From contig WPIO01000147.1 of the NCBI GenBank assembly GCA_009760855.2, positions 476,001-540,000 of the forward strand: a stretch of DNA of 64,000 nucleotides. The letters are read 5' to 3'. Origin of the DNA: Cristatella mucedo (lineage: Eukaryota > Bryozoa > Phylactolaemata > Cristatellidae). The position numbers and the translations under genes are program-made. Below are positions 10,067-22,789 of the stretch, one piece after another (the stretch's first letter is position 1; every line of letters begins with the position of its first letter). A model generated the notes under the pieces. The model did no database searches. It worked only from the letters and a program-made list of their open reading frames with translations, and was not told the DNA's origin.

Positions 10067-13000
10067 TTGAATTCTGTGACCGCTGACCCGTATCCATCTG
10101 CCAAGTGCGACGCGGCAGCCGCCGCAGCCTCGGCTCGTCGCGGTTCTAAAAAGTGCGTCGTTTAAATGAGTCTGCAAGTCTTGATTCAATTGTATTTAAG
10201 GAAAACTAGGGTAATTTCAAGTTCTTATGTATTTTATTTTTAGTTACGATTTGCATAAGCGAACACCGGCGAGACGCTGAATGGCGACATACGTAGGCGA
10301 CTGCATGCCGCCGCCGCATCCGCCGCCAGCTATCGCAAATGCACCGAGGTGGGGCATTGTTTCTTGCAGCTGTCACATCTCCAATAATAGTGATCCGATT
10401 AACTTGAAATTTGGCACGTGTGATCTTTAGTGCGCCCACCTTGTTCCAGCTGTCTTTGGTGCATACTAGATCATGGTGCATAGACTTAAGTAGATAGAAA
10501 ACTAGCGCTTTCTCTCGCATCGAACCATGCAGTTATTGTACCTTACAGATGTCACATCTCCGATAGTAGTGAACAGAATGACTTTAAATTTGGTGTGCGT
10601 GTGCGCCCGAGTTTGTGCGCGCGAGTTTGTGTGTATGTGTGAGTGATTGTTTGAGCTTACAAATCATTTCAGTCAGTGGTCTCTTGTTCATACTGGAACT
10701 TAGTAAGCAGACTTACTTTGATGAAGAGCTGGCTGCTTGCCTTTTAGCGTAGCACATCAACTTGCCACCCACTTTTTTGAAAACGTCGCCGATAAGCTAA
10801 TATTCATCCAATCAACGTACAATGTATAGAACCTTTGTAGTGCTTTATAGCTGCACATTGTTAAACCGAGTAACTCTGACTTTTTCGTCATTTGAACTCT
10901 TTGACCGCGTATGTTGTCATTTTCGGAGTGTTGGTCTTTGGAGCCTCATGATCAACGTAAAATATCGAGTATTAGCATAGTTTTACTAGTGAAAGTGTAC
11001 GCTCATCGCGGTTTTAGGAAAGATAAATACAGCTGCAAGTGTCCTTGAATATTCTTAAACTTGATTTTGCAAATTTGTTGACAGTTTGATATGCAAAATT
11101 AATTTTATATTTCATTTTTAGATTTTGAGTTGACTAGTAACAATTTTCCTGCATCTTGTAAGGGGCATGGTATATTTTGCAAGTATATAGTATTAACTCT
11201 GTTGATTTTACAAGATAAGCCATATGTAGGTGAAGACTTGTGGAAAGCGTGACCGGAGAAGAGCTAACATTTCCGGCAGTCCCTGCTTATCGGAAACAAG
11301 AGGCACTTCGACGATTAGCGTTCTAATATTAGTACCTGAATTAATCGTAATCTACGATCGCTTAAATATTACTTTTTTGACTTTTAGAAATTCCTCTACC
11401 CGCTTCTTAAGTAGTTAAAAAGTTATTATGCTCAACTAGTGAGATTGGAGCTTTGCCAGAGATTTTTGGAAGATCCTGAATTTTAATAGATTAGAGATGG
11501 ATATGTCATAATCGAATGTTTAGGAGAAAGTAGCAATCCAGAGTGTAGGTCTAGTATTTTGTATCTTTATGTTTAAAATGCTTCATACGTTGCCCCTTAG
11601 TATATGTTGAGTAGATCATTCTAAGTTATGGATACGAACTTATTGGTTAAGTATGGACCTTCTTAATTGGAACGATACCCAGATTCAGTTAGTTTACCTT
11701 CGAGCGTTGATGCAGCCTGAAAGACTCACTAACCGTTCCTTAACCTGCCACTTTTAAAACTATATATTGCCCGTCTGCAAACACCTGCGCTTGCTAGTTT
11801 GCCTTGTTTGTGCCTAAGAACGTCAGCTCATAAAGCCTCTACAACGCGTTCGAAGGATTTACTGCCTAAACTTGGATCATGGCCGAGAATATTTAGCATT
11901 AAACTGGTCCCAACCTCCCTACTTTGTTATTTTACTAAGAAACTAATCTATGCTCTTTTAGATGAACTTGAATAAAACGAGAAGGTTTCGTGAAATTGAG
12001 TTTTTAAGATCAAATTTAGCTGGTTTCTATACCGAAATTTTTTATTCAGGAAGCTCTCTGCTAGACTTCATGAATACATTAGCAGTGCTTAATCAAACTT
12101 AAGTCAATTACAGAGCAGATTAATGTTGAAATTGAGTGTATTTCAGAAAACTGCGTACCACTAAGGCTGGATAATAATGATTAGTGCCACAATGAATTTG
12201 GCTAAATTACTTTTAATTATTAAATTACGTTTCTTGGGAGTGCCGTCGCTCTGGGTCCCGATTTACAGCATAGTAAGCAAATTTTAGCGACGGCGATACC
12301 GAAACTCGAGACTGCTGAGAGCCCACAGCCTGCTACAAGTGCTTCTGGGTTTACTAAGAAAGAGGAGCTTCAGCGTGCTAATACTGGCATCAAGAATGAA
12401 CCTAGCTAGGTTTACTTTGATTTTAATAGTAATGTTATGACGAATGTAAGCCAGATCGAACCATTTTTAAAGTGCGGTGTTGAAATCGAACACGTGATAT
12501 GTAGCATGAGAAGCCGGAGCTTTTAAATTTCCTTTGGATCATACAACTAGAAATTCCATCCATATGCAGGGCTGTAAACAAACTAATTTCGTGAAAGAGC
12601 AGAGATGCCGATCAGCGAATCGTATTCACCTGAGAAAAAGATCGATGGCTTTACCGCAGAAGAATCAATGTGGACCTCATGACACGTCAAAGAGGTAGCT
12701 TACCTAAATTGAAAGAGGCTCATGAGTTCAAGGACGAGGAATGGCCATGAGACACACAAGCAGTCTACTCAATCATAAAGTGCATGCGAAAATGGCGTAA
12801 GCGGGACACTGTTGTCTCGCTGAACGCTACCAAACACGAATCATTAGCTTGTACGTAACAAGGTTTGGTAACTATCACATGGCTCGTAGTAAAGACACTA
12901 TCTGCAGTAGGATCGCTGATAAAGCTTAGCACTTGGGCCACATCTGAGCAGCAGTCTGTTATACCAGTGGTTTTTACAGTAGCAAACTCCCAGCAAGCTA

Positions 13001-13569
13001 CGACAGCGATAGCCTTCACAGAGGCTATAATTAGCGCAACTCTGAAATACCAGACAAGTGCTCGTTACCAGCCGCCAAGTACAAGCTCCTGTTTGCAATT
13101 ATCGATTCTAGCTTCCAAAGTCGTATGCACGGTTGCCGAGTTTACAATATGAAGCTTCAACCGAGGCTAGAAATTATACTACATTGGTCTAGTTTTCGCC
13201 ATTGAATCTTACCCTTTAACTGCTGTAGGTTCATGCCTCCTAACATAGTAAGCATAATTGTCTTAGAAGACTCTTAGAAGCCTGTGGCTTGAAGTAGCAT
13301 TCAACGTACTTATTTCCAACTTTTGCTCCCGATATCAAACTGGATCTTCATGAAGAACAATAAAACTGTAAAAAAGGAAGATGCATGTATTCTGCTTGAT
13401 GCAGCAAAGCTATGAGTAGCACTGCCATTTGAACTTACGAGAAAACACTAGTAAATCTCAATCGAGGCACTTCAAGGATAAAACTATTATTTATGTTAAC
13501 ATAGAATGCACGAAGTTAAAATGCATTAGCTCGCAGAAGATATTTTATTCGGACAGGAAAATAATATTA

Positions 13570-13720
13570 GGAATAGGCGTCTGGGTAATAGTGCTCTTTC
13601 TTCACGACCCAGGTCATGGGTTCGAGTCCTGCAGTGGGCAGTACTTTATTTCCCACTGCAAGCGGTGGTGATAGCCATGAAGGCTCTTCTGTCGTTATTT
13701 TAAGAGGCTGTTAAGACAGC
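13570..13720 (+). mobile_element. tRNA-derived SINE inside the left duplication arm
   Basis: An A-box-like GTCTGGGTAATAGTGCTC is followed by a GGGTTCGAGTCCTGC B box, then the family body TTTCCCACTGCAAGCGG and TAAGAGGCTGTTAAGACAGC. The same SINE sits at the matching place in the right arm (56885-57040). Confidence 0.75.
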
Positions 13721-14683
13721 TAACGTTATTATATCATTGTAGCTTTTTCTTAAATGACGTCAAGCCAAAGAGTGCCGTTCCGTCGGTTGGCATCGAGATG
13801 GCATAGATTTCTTTTAGAAAATACGAGATGAAGGCACAATTTCCAAGTTAATTGTGGATTTTTGTTGGCACACTTTACAGAGTTGCATCTGAAGAATGAG
13901 CCTAGATTTAACGTTGGCTCAAGTTCAGCACAGTTAAGTATCGTAGCTTTTTCAGGTTCTATTAAGCACACTACTTAATTTGCCACAGTCTTGTGTTAGA
14001 TTTTTCTGAATCCCAAATGATTGTACAGAAAGTAGCCAATCCAGATTTTTGCGGCCATTGTTTTAAACATGGAATGCGTGTATGAATGCGAATTAATTTT
14101 TAGAATTAAGAAAATTATGCTGACCATTATAGTAACAAGCAATGAGACTAGCATAAGGAAATTCGTTAGACATTGAAGAATTCAAAAGGGTCACAGATAT
14201 TAAATTTCATTTCTCACGCCAAATTGTGCTTGAGCGTAGACAGTACCTCCTCAATTGAAGTCCTTAGCTATTAACGAAGCTAACATAAAGGGTTCTTGTC
14301 CTAAGTAAACTGAATAACACTTGCAGAGCTAGTGTCTCTACGAAAGGTCGCGAGTCGTAAATATTTCACTGATGCAGGCTGGCAGGGTGGAGGATGTTAG
14401 CAGGACGGAATGACAATAAAGACCATACTTGACCCTGACCGATTTAGAGCCCCAGCGTTACAGTATGCTGCCCTGACCAACAAAAGGCTATAATTCTACT
14501 CTTTCAGATACAAATTAACACACTGTTTATACTGAATATATCGACCCTACACGGAGTTTCCTACGATACGCTGACATACACGAAGCCGCAAGAAATTCCT
14601 CGAGCTGTGGCCTACGCTGCTGTGGCCGTAAACTCGTTTTGTTAATAAGAGGGTTTTCTAATACTCCCGGGATACTTGAAGTT

Positions 14684-14803
14684 ACGTTCACCATGTGAAT
14701 ATGTTTAATGACAGCGGACAAAGACACACATGCTTGAGGTACTACGTTCACCATGTGAATATGTTTAATGACAGCGGACAAAGACACACATGCTTGAGGT
14801 ACT
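14684..14803 (+). repeat. Perfect 60-bp tandem duplication
   Basis: Two adjacent identical 60-bp units, starting at 14684 and 14744, each containing CACCATGTGAATATG and ACACACATGCTTGAGG. The matching place in the right arm (around 55880-55940) has one unit. Confidence 0.95.
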
Positions 14804-15508
14804 ATGCATTAGTGGTGAGATTGTCCCACCACAAATCTTTATGGCCTATCGTATCTGGCCGCGCACAGAGGCCATCAGCATCTGCTTTGGCTGTTCTGCT
14901 ACTGAGCATTGCACAGAGCCTGAATTTTCATGAAAAGGTCAGCTACTGGTGCCGCCCAAAATTTTTACCTGAGTTGCTGTCGATGTTTCTTCCGTAGTCT
15001 TTCTATGGGGTTACAATTTAACAGACTAAATGGGCCACTGCATCAGCACCATAAAGTAATTCCTTAAAAAGCACTTTGCTTTCGTGACAGTATGCTTAAG
15101 GTCGTTATCTTTCTGCTAAACAAAACCACCCGAAGCAGATTAGTTGAGCTTTGAGGTCTAATGTACTTGAATAATAATAACTTGAGTTAAAAGTACTTCG
15201 TCGACAAACCTAGTGTGGTGTTGCTGCAGTGGCCTGATTCAGTCACCTCATCAGACCCTGTGGAACGTTTACCGGGGCGTTATCGACAGGAGACTGTGAC
15301 GGGTTTTCTGCCAACGTCAGTGGCCGAAAATTTCAGCAAAACTTAGGGTCTTTGAAAGCGCTACAGCAAAAGTGATAACGCAGCATCTCTTAGCGCCGAA
15401 GCTGTCGCAATCTTACAGCTAGGAAAAGCTCATACTCTGGCAGATCATTCGGAATAAGGGCTAAAGCGAGCAGCGTCAGAGATGCACAATCCTCTTTGAG
15501 ATGCACTT

Positions 15509-16635
15509 TCATCTACCAACATCCCTGCATTGCATCATCTCCTCGCTCTGTCTCCTCATTGCGCATGACCAGAAGACGAAAGGCCGCTCATTCAGCTGCA
15601 CCTTAAGGCTGTTTCTAACCTTTTCAATGGACTCGGCACTTGCCATTTCGAAAGCATTCACTGCTCTTGATCTGGCTTCTGGATGCAGGTAAAAAGAACA
15701 CTCATTCAGAGCAGACAGTGCCCGGATGTCAGAAGATGTGAAGGCATATGTCGGCTCCACCATTAGAATGACAAGTCGAATGTTTAAGACATCCAAGATG
15801 ACGGCAACACAGTAACTTGATCTTTTGGCCAAAGTGATCATGTCAGCCCATGGCTGACAGATCGTGTCTTGTGCTTCGTTGGCTCGTCACTATCACCTCA
15901 AGCAGGGCAGTTTCGCCAACATCATTTGGTCAACAGTGATCGAGGCCTTATCTGATAAATATGCAAATGCGGCGGGCTCACACTTTGAACGCTAAAGCTT
16001 AGCTGCAGGCTCACTACCAAGAAAGCCATGGAGTATAAGCTAGCTTCAGACTTCAAGGCAAAGGTAGGACTCAGCGCTCGTTCTCGCTGTCTCGTTGACC
16101 CCCATCTGCCCAGTGCCTCGTTCATAGCTCCAAGGTACACTCGCTGCGTAGCACTGTGACTATTCAATGACCAGTAGAAACTCCCTCTGTCTCTGCCCTC
16201 CTCACCACTACCAGGCTGTGGGCGATGGCTTTTCATTAAAGACTCTTTTACTTGGGTAGCCGGTGCAACTAAGTAGGACCATAACATGGCCACATCCTTT
16301 CCGGCTTTCGGCTGCTATTACCTAGTTATGGCTGGGCGAGCTTCAGCTTGAGTGCTATACATCACTGTATAACCTTAAGTCACGGTTGTATTCGGACGCG
16401 AATAACTTTCAGAGACAGAACTCGCCAATTGCGTATCGACACATCGGGCATCCCTCATCGAGGCCGGTAGAGTCCTTTCCAAATACTCTAGTTTAGCTAA
16501 CCAGGCGCTAGCTCTCCATTGCAAGTCCGAGGGGATATTGGAGACTTCGGAGTTGTCGTCAGTTTGTAAGGCGTCGCTGCTGATTTTGTGGACTGACGCT
16601 TCTTTAGCACTCATCACCAAACAAAAGTGATACAA
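15509..16635 (-). other. Unrecognised minus-strand ORFs (possible retroelement remnant)
   Basis: Three consecutive minus-strand frames, 16375-16635 (87 codons), 15922-16293 (124 codons) and 15509-15841 (111 codons), look coding-like. Pieces include SNIPSDLQWRASAWLAKLEY and AFTSSDIRALSALNECSF. The NIPSDL piece vaguely recalls the NPADL motif of BEL/Pao polyproteins, but RT, protease and integrase motifs are absent. Function not assigned. Confidence 0.3.
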
Positions 16636-16719
16636 CGACTCTACTTTTCTCTCTCAAGTTTTTTCTCTCTGAAGCCCCTGGTATATTGTTATCAATCGAT
16701 AATGAGCGTAAGCGCCAGT

Positions 16720-18290
16720 GAAACGCTGCTAATAATAATAATAATACTAATAATAATTATAAGACGTTTGAATAGTGCCCTGAGAGAACTTAGTCTCTTC
16801 CAAGGCATTTCACATATGCAGTAAAAAAAAACATGCCCTTATGGTTAGAGTTAGCATTCAAGGTGTCAGCATGCATTATATTAGTGATAACATTCATAGT
16901 GTCGACATAATATCATTAGCAGGAGCATAGACGCATATAGACCAAATCGCAAGAAACTAGTAAATTCTGCAAGGAAACTTCGTGTTTTCACCTTCTATTT
17001 GGATGTCATCGAGTCAGCAGATGTCCTGCCGTCAGTCAGAAGTGATTTCCTAGCTTTGAGAGCCTAAGTACTAAGGGCACGTTCTCCAAAGGATGTCAGT
17101 TCAGTTCGAGACGTTGCTATGCCATTTTAGTCAGTTGGTGCAATGCCTCCTAGCCTACGCGGAAAGAAGGTCAGATAAGTACCCGGATGAAAGAGAATAA
17201 AGGAACTTTAAAAGGAGTGACGAAACTTTAAAGTGGATTTGCTGCTTGATGCTGAGTCAGTTAAGGTCGGCGAGAAGTGGTGTACTGTGGCAATTGCAAC
17301 GCTCGCGACAGACATGCCTGGCTGAATAGTTTTGCATCTGCTGTAGGTGGCTGATTGCAAAGAACTGTTGACCTTTAAGTAGTAAGTTACAGAAATTCAG
17401 AAGGGATGCCACAAATGCATGGCATTTTAAGGATGTTGTATCCCTGCATTAACAGGCCTGTATGTTTTACCGTTAGGTCTTAAAAGCAGGCAGACTTGAC
17501 GGCGAAGCTGATTCGATCCAGAATATCCATATTTACTGCCGATTCTTCATGAGATATGCTGGCAGAGCCTATTTTGAGAGTCTACCTTTTCACTTTCTGA
17601 GTCACGAAAGCTTACCAATAACTAGTAAATTGGCTTTATCGTCATTCAATCTGTAAGTAGGTTTGCTGCCATTAAAGTAAAGATGTCAGCACTACGTGCA
17701 GCTAGGGAGTTGAGAAAATTTGATGTGCCGGAGGGCTGGGATGGATCAAAGCGTAGATGCAACGGTGAGTCATCGGTATACCCGAAAGCCTAGATTATGC
17801 TTGAACTTTCATTGGTAAGAGAGAAAGAGAGTACAAATTGTGAAAAGGAAACCAGACACATTACCCCGAGCTACCCAGTACTTAAATGGCTCCTCGGATT
17901 ATTGTTGCCCGTTGACATCAATGCATAAGAGTCTGAAACTGAAATAAAATCTGAACCATTTCAGTGCAGCACAAGGCGACAGCCCAGGCGACATGAGAGG
18001 CACTCGAGCAGGACTTGGTGGTAAATAGTCTAAAATGCAGCCAAAAAATCAAGTAAGAGAAAAAGAAAGACTTGACCCAAGCGAGTCGCCGAGATCCCGA
18101 GAATATCGTAATAAACACGAAGCAATGCTGGCTCTGTAGAATGTTTAGCTCTGAAACCAGAATTGATCTGACTTGGTAAGCTTGAAGTTTTAATATGAAA
18201 GCTGGCCTGCCGCAGCGTGTTTCAGCGTCTTTGATAACAACAGTAGAGAGACTGGCCAAAGTTGCCCAGTCTCTCTTAACCTAGTGTTGC
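16720..18290 (-). mobile_element. LINE-A (CR1/L2-type) antisense copy, decayed
   Basis: The 3' tail lies at 16728-16770 as TAATAATAAT next to the conserved end sequence of the family. Reading leftward-coded sequence, the RT core appears as YTDDSPLHLRFDPSQPS, equivalent to YADDTQLYLCFDPSQPS of the copy at 19690-22425. The segment near 18000-18050 aligns with the DLSAAFDTIDH region. It contains many stops and shifts. It faces away from the sense copy that begins near 18470. Confidence 0.8.
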
Positions 18291-18469
18291 CATCCTAACT
18301 AATGGCCCTTGACAGCTTTTTTTAAATTTGCAGCAACAAGACCTAGAGCTAAGGACGTGTGCAGTATGTTGGTAAATACGGCAGCAGCAGATCTATGCAA
18401 CTCACAAATAAGACAAGGGGGATGTGGTACCTATCTGGCTATCCAGATGTCCTTTTCCAAAGTGGTCTT

Positions 18470-19290
18470 TCATTAGAAAACCACGCCAGCTCCACAGTCA
18501 AGTCTGCCTACTTTCAACTGCCTGATATTTCGAAAATTCGGGCTTGCTAAGACAAGAATGCTACATTCAAATTGGTCCATGCATCTGCGATATCCCGTCT
18601 TGGCTTCAGTAACTCACTGCTTGCTGGTCTAACCGGCTTGTGCAATCCGGCGCTCACAGCTGGTGCTAAACTCTGCAGCTATGCTTGTCTGTCGTGAGCG
18701 TCGCCGTTGTCACATCATACCACTTCTCGCCGACCTGCACTGGCTCTCAGACAAGCAGCGAATCGAATTCCAGGATCTGCCGCTCACTTTTAGGCCCCTT
18801 CATTCTTTGGCTCCTGTCTACCAATCAGATCAACCGGTACTCCTGCACCAGGTTAAGCATCTTACCACCCACCTTTCTGAATCTAATCGATTAGCTACAC
18901 CTCGTACGAGCCTCAAGTCCTTTGGAGCCCGTGCCTTTAGTTTGTATGCTTTCAAAGCCTGGAACTCACTTCCGACTGACGCCAAGATTTCCCCTGACTT
19001 AACGACATTTAAAAAGATGCTAAAACGCATCTCTTTATCACAGCATTTACTTGGTCCATATGATTCTTCCTTTGTATGCTTATGATTGCAGACACTGGGA
19101 ATGCTACCACTAACTATATTTGCATTGTGACCCTGTGAACGGCACTCCTAATCACGTTACGCTTGTTGACATTGAGCATGCTACCATTAACCATTCTACC
19201 AAGCATCCTTTGCAGCACATGTAAAATGCCTAGAAAGAGGCTACGTTTTCTGAGGTTGCTATACAAATGCATTATTATTATTATTAGTCT
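18470..19290 (+). mobile_element. LINE-A sense fragment (RT C-terminus and 3' tail)
   Basis: Starts in the CTCCACAGTCAAGTCTGCC stretch of LINE-A. It continues through a 140-codon ORF (18663-19085) ending FNSLPT-like ARAFSLYAFKAWNSLPTDA, and ends in (ATT)n at 19270-19287. The ORF is the C-terminal part of the RT protein, 5' truncated. Confidence 0.85.
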
Positions 19291-19689
19291 TCTTTTACTG
19301 GGAGATGAATTCCAGCAGATGAGGTCACGGATGGCAGGCATGAATACAGATATTGGGTTGCTAAAAGGTCATGCTGTTGAGAAGTACTGTAGGCAATGAA
19401 CTGTGTGATGGATCTAAGTCAGGGGTGCAATCTCATCAATAATATTGGCGAGAGTTGCGTTGGACCATTTCACCATTGAGAACAGGTCAGAGGGATGATT
19501 AGGAAGCAAGTGTAACGAAGATATTATTGTGAGGCCAGCATATATGTCAAGGGTCTTAAGTTTTCACGATATACGAATTTTCAGAATGCATAGGAGACTA
19601 AAACTGCAAACTAAATTACATATGCTTGTGGTCAGATGTCCATAATTCGGCGTTAACACAGTAAGATAGATAGCAGCCAGGTACCAAAT

Positions 19690-22425
19690 CCTCCTTTATC
19701 TCAGATTTCTCCGATCTCATTTCGATTCTGTGTGCAAGAAATCGATCCTTCCTCGTTATGGGTGATTTCAACGTTCACTTTGATAACTTATCTGACGCTT
19801 TCAGCACCGAATTTCGTGCATTGACTGACTCATTGTCTCTTGTGGCTCATGTGCATGGCCCTACCCACATCAAGGGTCACACACTCGACCAGATTTTCTC
19901 ATACAACTGCACTTCGTCATCACCAATTATTACCAAATCCTGCTTATCTGACCACATGCAGATCTCATTCAATCTTCAGTGTGTGCCCACATCCTCCTCT
20001 AAAATAATATGTGAATCGCGAAACCTCAAGACCCTTGACATCGATGCTGTCCGTGCGAGAATATCTGCTTCACCTCTGCTGCTCAATCCTCCCTCAGATC
20101 TGTCATCATTGGTAGATGGCTACAACACGACACTAGCTGACACGCTCGACGAGTTTGCACCTCTGACAAAGTGCACTGTCCGCCCCCGCCCAGACGGCCT
20201 ATGGTTTACCACAGACATTAAACTAGCCAAGTCTACTAAACGAAAGCTTGAAAAAACATACAAAAGATCCGGACTAACTGTCCATCGACAGGCATATGAA
20301 GACTACTGTAGGTCGTACCAATCGATCATAGCAAAGGCCAAGTCTAGCTTCTATAAAAACATTGTTGAATCACAGATGCACAATCCAAGAATGATGATGT
20401 CGACAATAAACCATCTCCTCAACCGTTCCCAGATTAGCTCCTTACCTGATGATCCTAGTGATGATCTGGCCTATCGCTTCTCTCGATTCTTTGTGCAGAA
20501 GATAGACAAGATCAGGGAATCCATCCCAGCGATGACAACCTCCCCACTAGAATACTGTTCCTCGGTTCCTGGCTGCACCTCAATGTCTGCATTTAAGCAG
20601 GTCATTAGTGATCTAGTCCTAAAGTTCGTATCTCAATCAAAGAAGACAACAAGTCCTCTGGACCCTATTCCCACTGTCCTGCTCCTACGTTGCATTGATC
20701 TGCTGCTGCCATGCATAACTAACATAATTGATGTCTTTAGCCTCAGGTCATGTCCTAGCACCTTTCAAAAAAGCTGCAGTCAGGCCACTTCTCAAGAAAG
20801 CTACACTAGACCAAGAGAACTTGAGCAACTATCGCCCAGCCTCCCTTCTACCATTCCTATCAAAGACACTGGAAAGGGTCGTGGCGGACCAGCTGAACTC
20901 GTATATCGAAACCTCACACCTTGCTAGTAAGTTCCAGTATGGCTTTAGAGCTAATCACTCCACAGAGTCAGCATTGCTTCGGGTATACAACGACCTACTT
21001 AGGAATGCAGACATGGGTAGAATGTCTCTGCTTGTTTTGCTTGATCTTTCGGCAGCTTTTGATACCATCGATCACAAGGTTCTTCTAGAGCGCCTCTCAT
21101 CTCGCCTGGGCATCACTGGCACTTCTCTGCTGTGGTTCACGTCCTATCTCAGTGGGTGACTCCAGAGTATTGACGTGAATAGACAAAGATCATCTGAAGT
21201 ACCTCTGAAATATGAAGTACCTCAGGGCTCTGTGCTAGGTCCGGTTCTTTTCACGGTTTGTACTCTCCCTCTTGCTGATGTGATTGCCAAGCACAATCTA
21301 GGCTTTCACTTCTATGCGGATGACACTCAGTTGTACCTTTGCTTTGATCCCTCCCAGCCTTCGAGCACCTCGAATTCTCTCAACTCACTTGCTGCATGTA
21401 TTGATGACATCCGCACATGGATGGCAGCAAATTTTCTAAAACTAAACGATGATAAAACTAACTTACTAGTTATTGACAAACCCAGTGTGATTCAGAAATT
21501 GGAAAGGCTGACTCTCAAAATTGTCTCTGCCAGCATATCTTCAGTTGAATCAGCTCGAAATCTAGGTGTCATATTCCAAAGCGACCTCTCTCGTTAGACG
21601 ACCATATCAGCTCCACAGTCAAATCTGCCTATTTTCAGCTTCATAACATTGCTAAAAGTCGGTCTTGTTTAGATAAGAATACCACGTCCAAGTTGGTCCA
21701 TGCATTCGTGACATCCCGTCTCGACTTCTGCAACTCACTGCTTACTGGCCTACCATCATGTGCGATCAGGCGATTGCAGCTGGTGCAAAACTCGGCAGCT
21801 AGACTTGTCTGTCGTGAGCGTCGCAGTTGCCACATTACTCCACTTCTCACCGACCTGCACTGGCTACCAGTCAAGCAACGGATTGACTTTAAGGTTTTGT
21901 CGCTCACTTTTAAGTCCCTTCATTCTATGGCTCCAGCCTATCTTTCTGATATACTACCACATCAGGCCAAGCATCGTACTACCCGCTTTTCGGAATCCAA
22001 CAGTCTGGAAATACCTCGTACAAACCTTAAATCCTTTGGAGACCGTGCATTTAGTTCGTATGCTCCCACAGCTTAGAACACCCTCCCGACCTGCATCAGA
22101 ACATTCCCTGACCTGACCACATTTAAAAGGAACCTACAAACACACCTATTTAGGACCGCATTTAGTGGGTCCCTGTGATTCGTCCTTGATGTGCTTATGC
22201 GTGCTGACACTGTGCATGCTGCCACTAACCACATTTGCATGCTGACCCTGTGCATGTCACCCCTAACCATGTTATTCATTTTGTTTGTTTTTCAAGCATG
22301 ATTTTACCCACCATTCAATTGCATTTCACTTTGCAGCAAATGTAAAGCGCCTAGAGAGAGATTAAGTTCTCCGAGGGCGCTTTATCAAGTGAATTATTAT
22401 TATTGTTATTATTATTATCATTATA
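19690..22425 (+). mobile_element. LINE-A near full-length ORF2 copy, inactivated
   Basis: A non-LTR retrotransposon. The endonuclease part begins at 19758 with MGDFNVHFD (EEP GDFN motif) and carries the SDHMQISF motif. After a frameshift near 20740 the RT follows with LLVLLDLSAAFDTIDH (near 21050), PQGSVLGPVLF (21220), FYADDTQLY (21310), FLKLNDDKTNLLV (21440) and SARNLGVIFQSDL (21555). The C-terminal part is at 21693-22076. It is broken by the frameshift near 20740, a stop at 21157-21159, a further shift and stop near 21590 and a stop at 22074-22076. The 3' tail ends with (ATT)n at about 22395-22425. The N-terminal endonuclease half and any ORF1 are missing. Confidence 0.9.
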
Positions 22426-22789
22426 GCATACATTCGTTCAAAATTATTTAATCTAGACTGTGACTTTTGTTTTGAGATATATTGTGTGCATTACCCGCAT
22501 AAGAAAATGAGTCAGCGAGTGCAAGAAATTAAGTGGATAAGGCGTCAGCTGAGTCGTCAAATTACATTTAAAATTACAAGAACGAGAAAGGGCCAATTTC
22601 CCGCACTTAGGATCGAAATGAGGTCAGAAAAATCCTTAATAAATGAGTACTTGATACCTTGGAGTGACAGAGTATTGTTAGGGGTAGCCAAACAAGGGAA
22701 ATTCGAATGACTGCTTCAGGGTAATGCAAGCGGTTGGAAATTTAGGCAGAAAAAACCTGACAGTGGCCTTCCCGTTTCGATTTATCTAA

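Larger units (their letters stand above)
10067..15456 (+). repeat. Left arm of a large inverted duplication
   Basis: This block is homologous, in reverse complement, to 55222-59316. Landmarks in both arms are: the stretch with MREKALVFYLLKSMHHDLV in one frame (10206-10520 and 58853-59152), the ACTTGCAGCTGTAT-like segment near 11020 and 58255, an embedded SINE (13570-13720 and 56885-57040), and the GTCAGCTACTGGTGC segment near 14940 and 55735. The left arm is longer, holding about 2 kb at 11240-13150 that the right arm lacks. No intact ORF is present, so the nature of the repeated unit (transposon or segmental duplication) is unknown. Confidence 0.85.

Noticed and set aside
17918-18259. Minus-strand 113-codon ORF as a separate gene
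   Set aside because: Aligned at nucleotide level it is the decayed RT region of the antisense LINE-A copy in a wrong frame.
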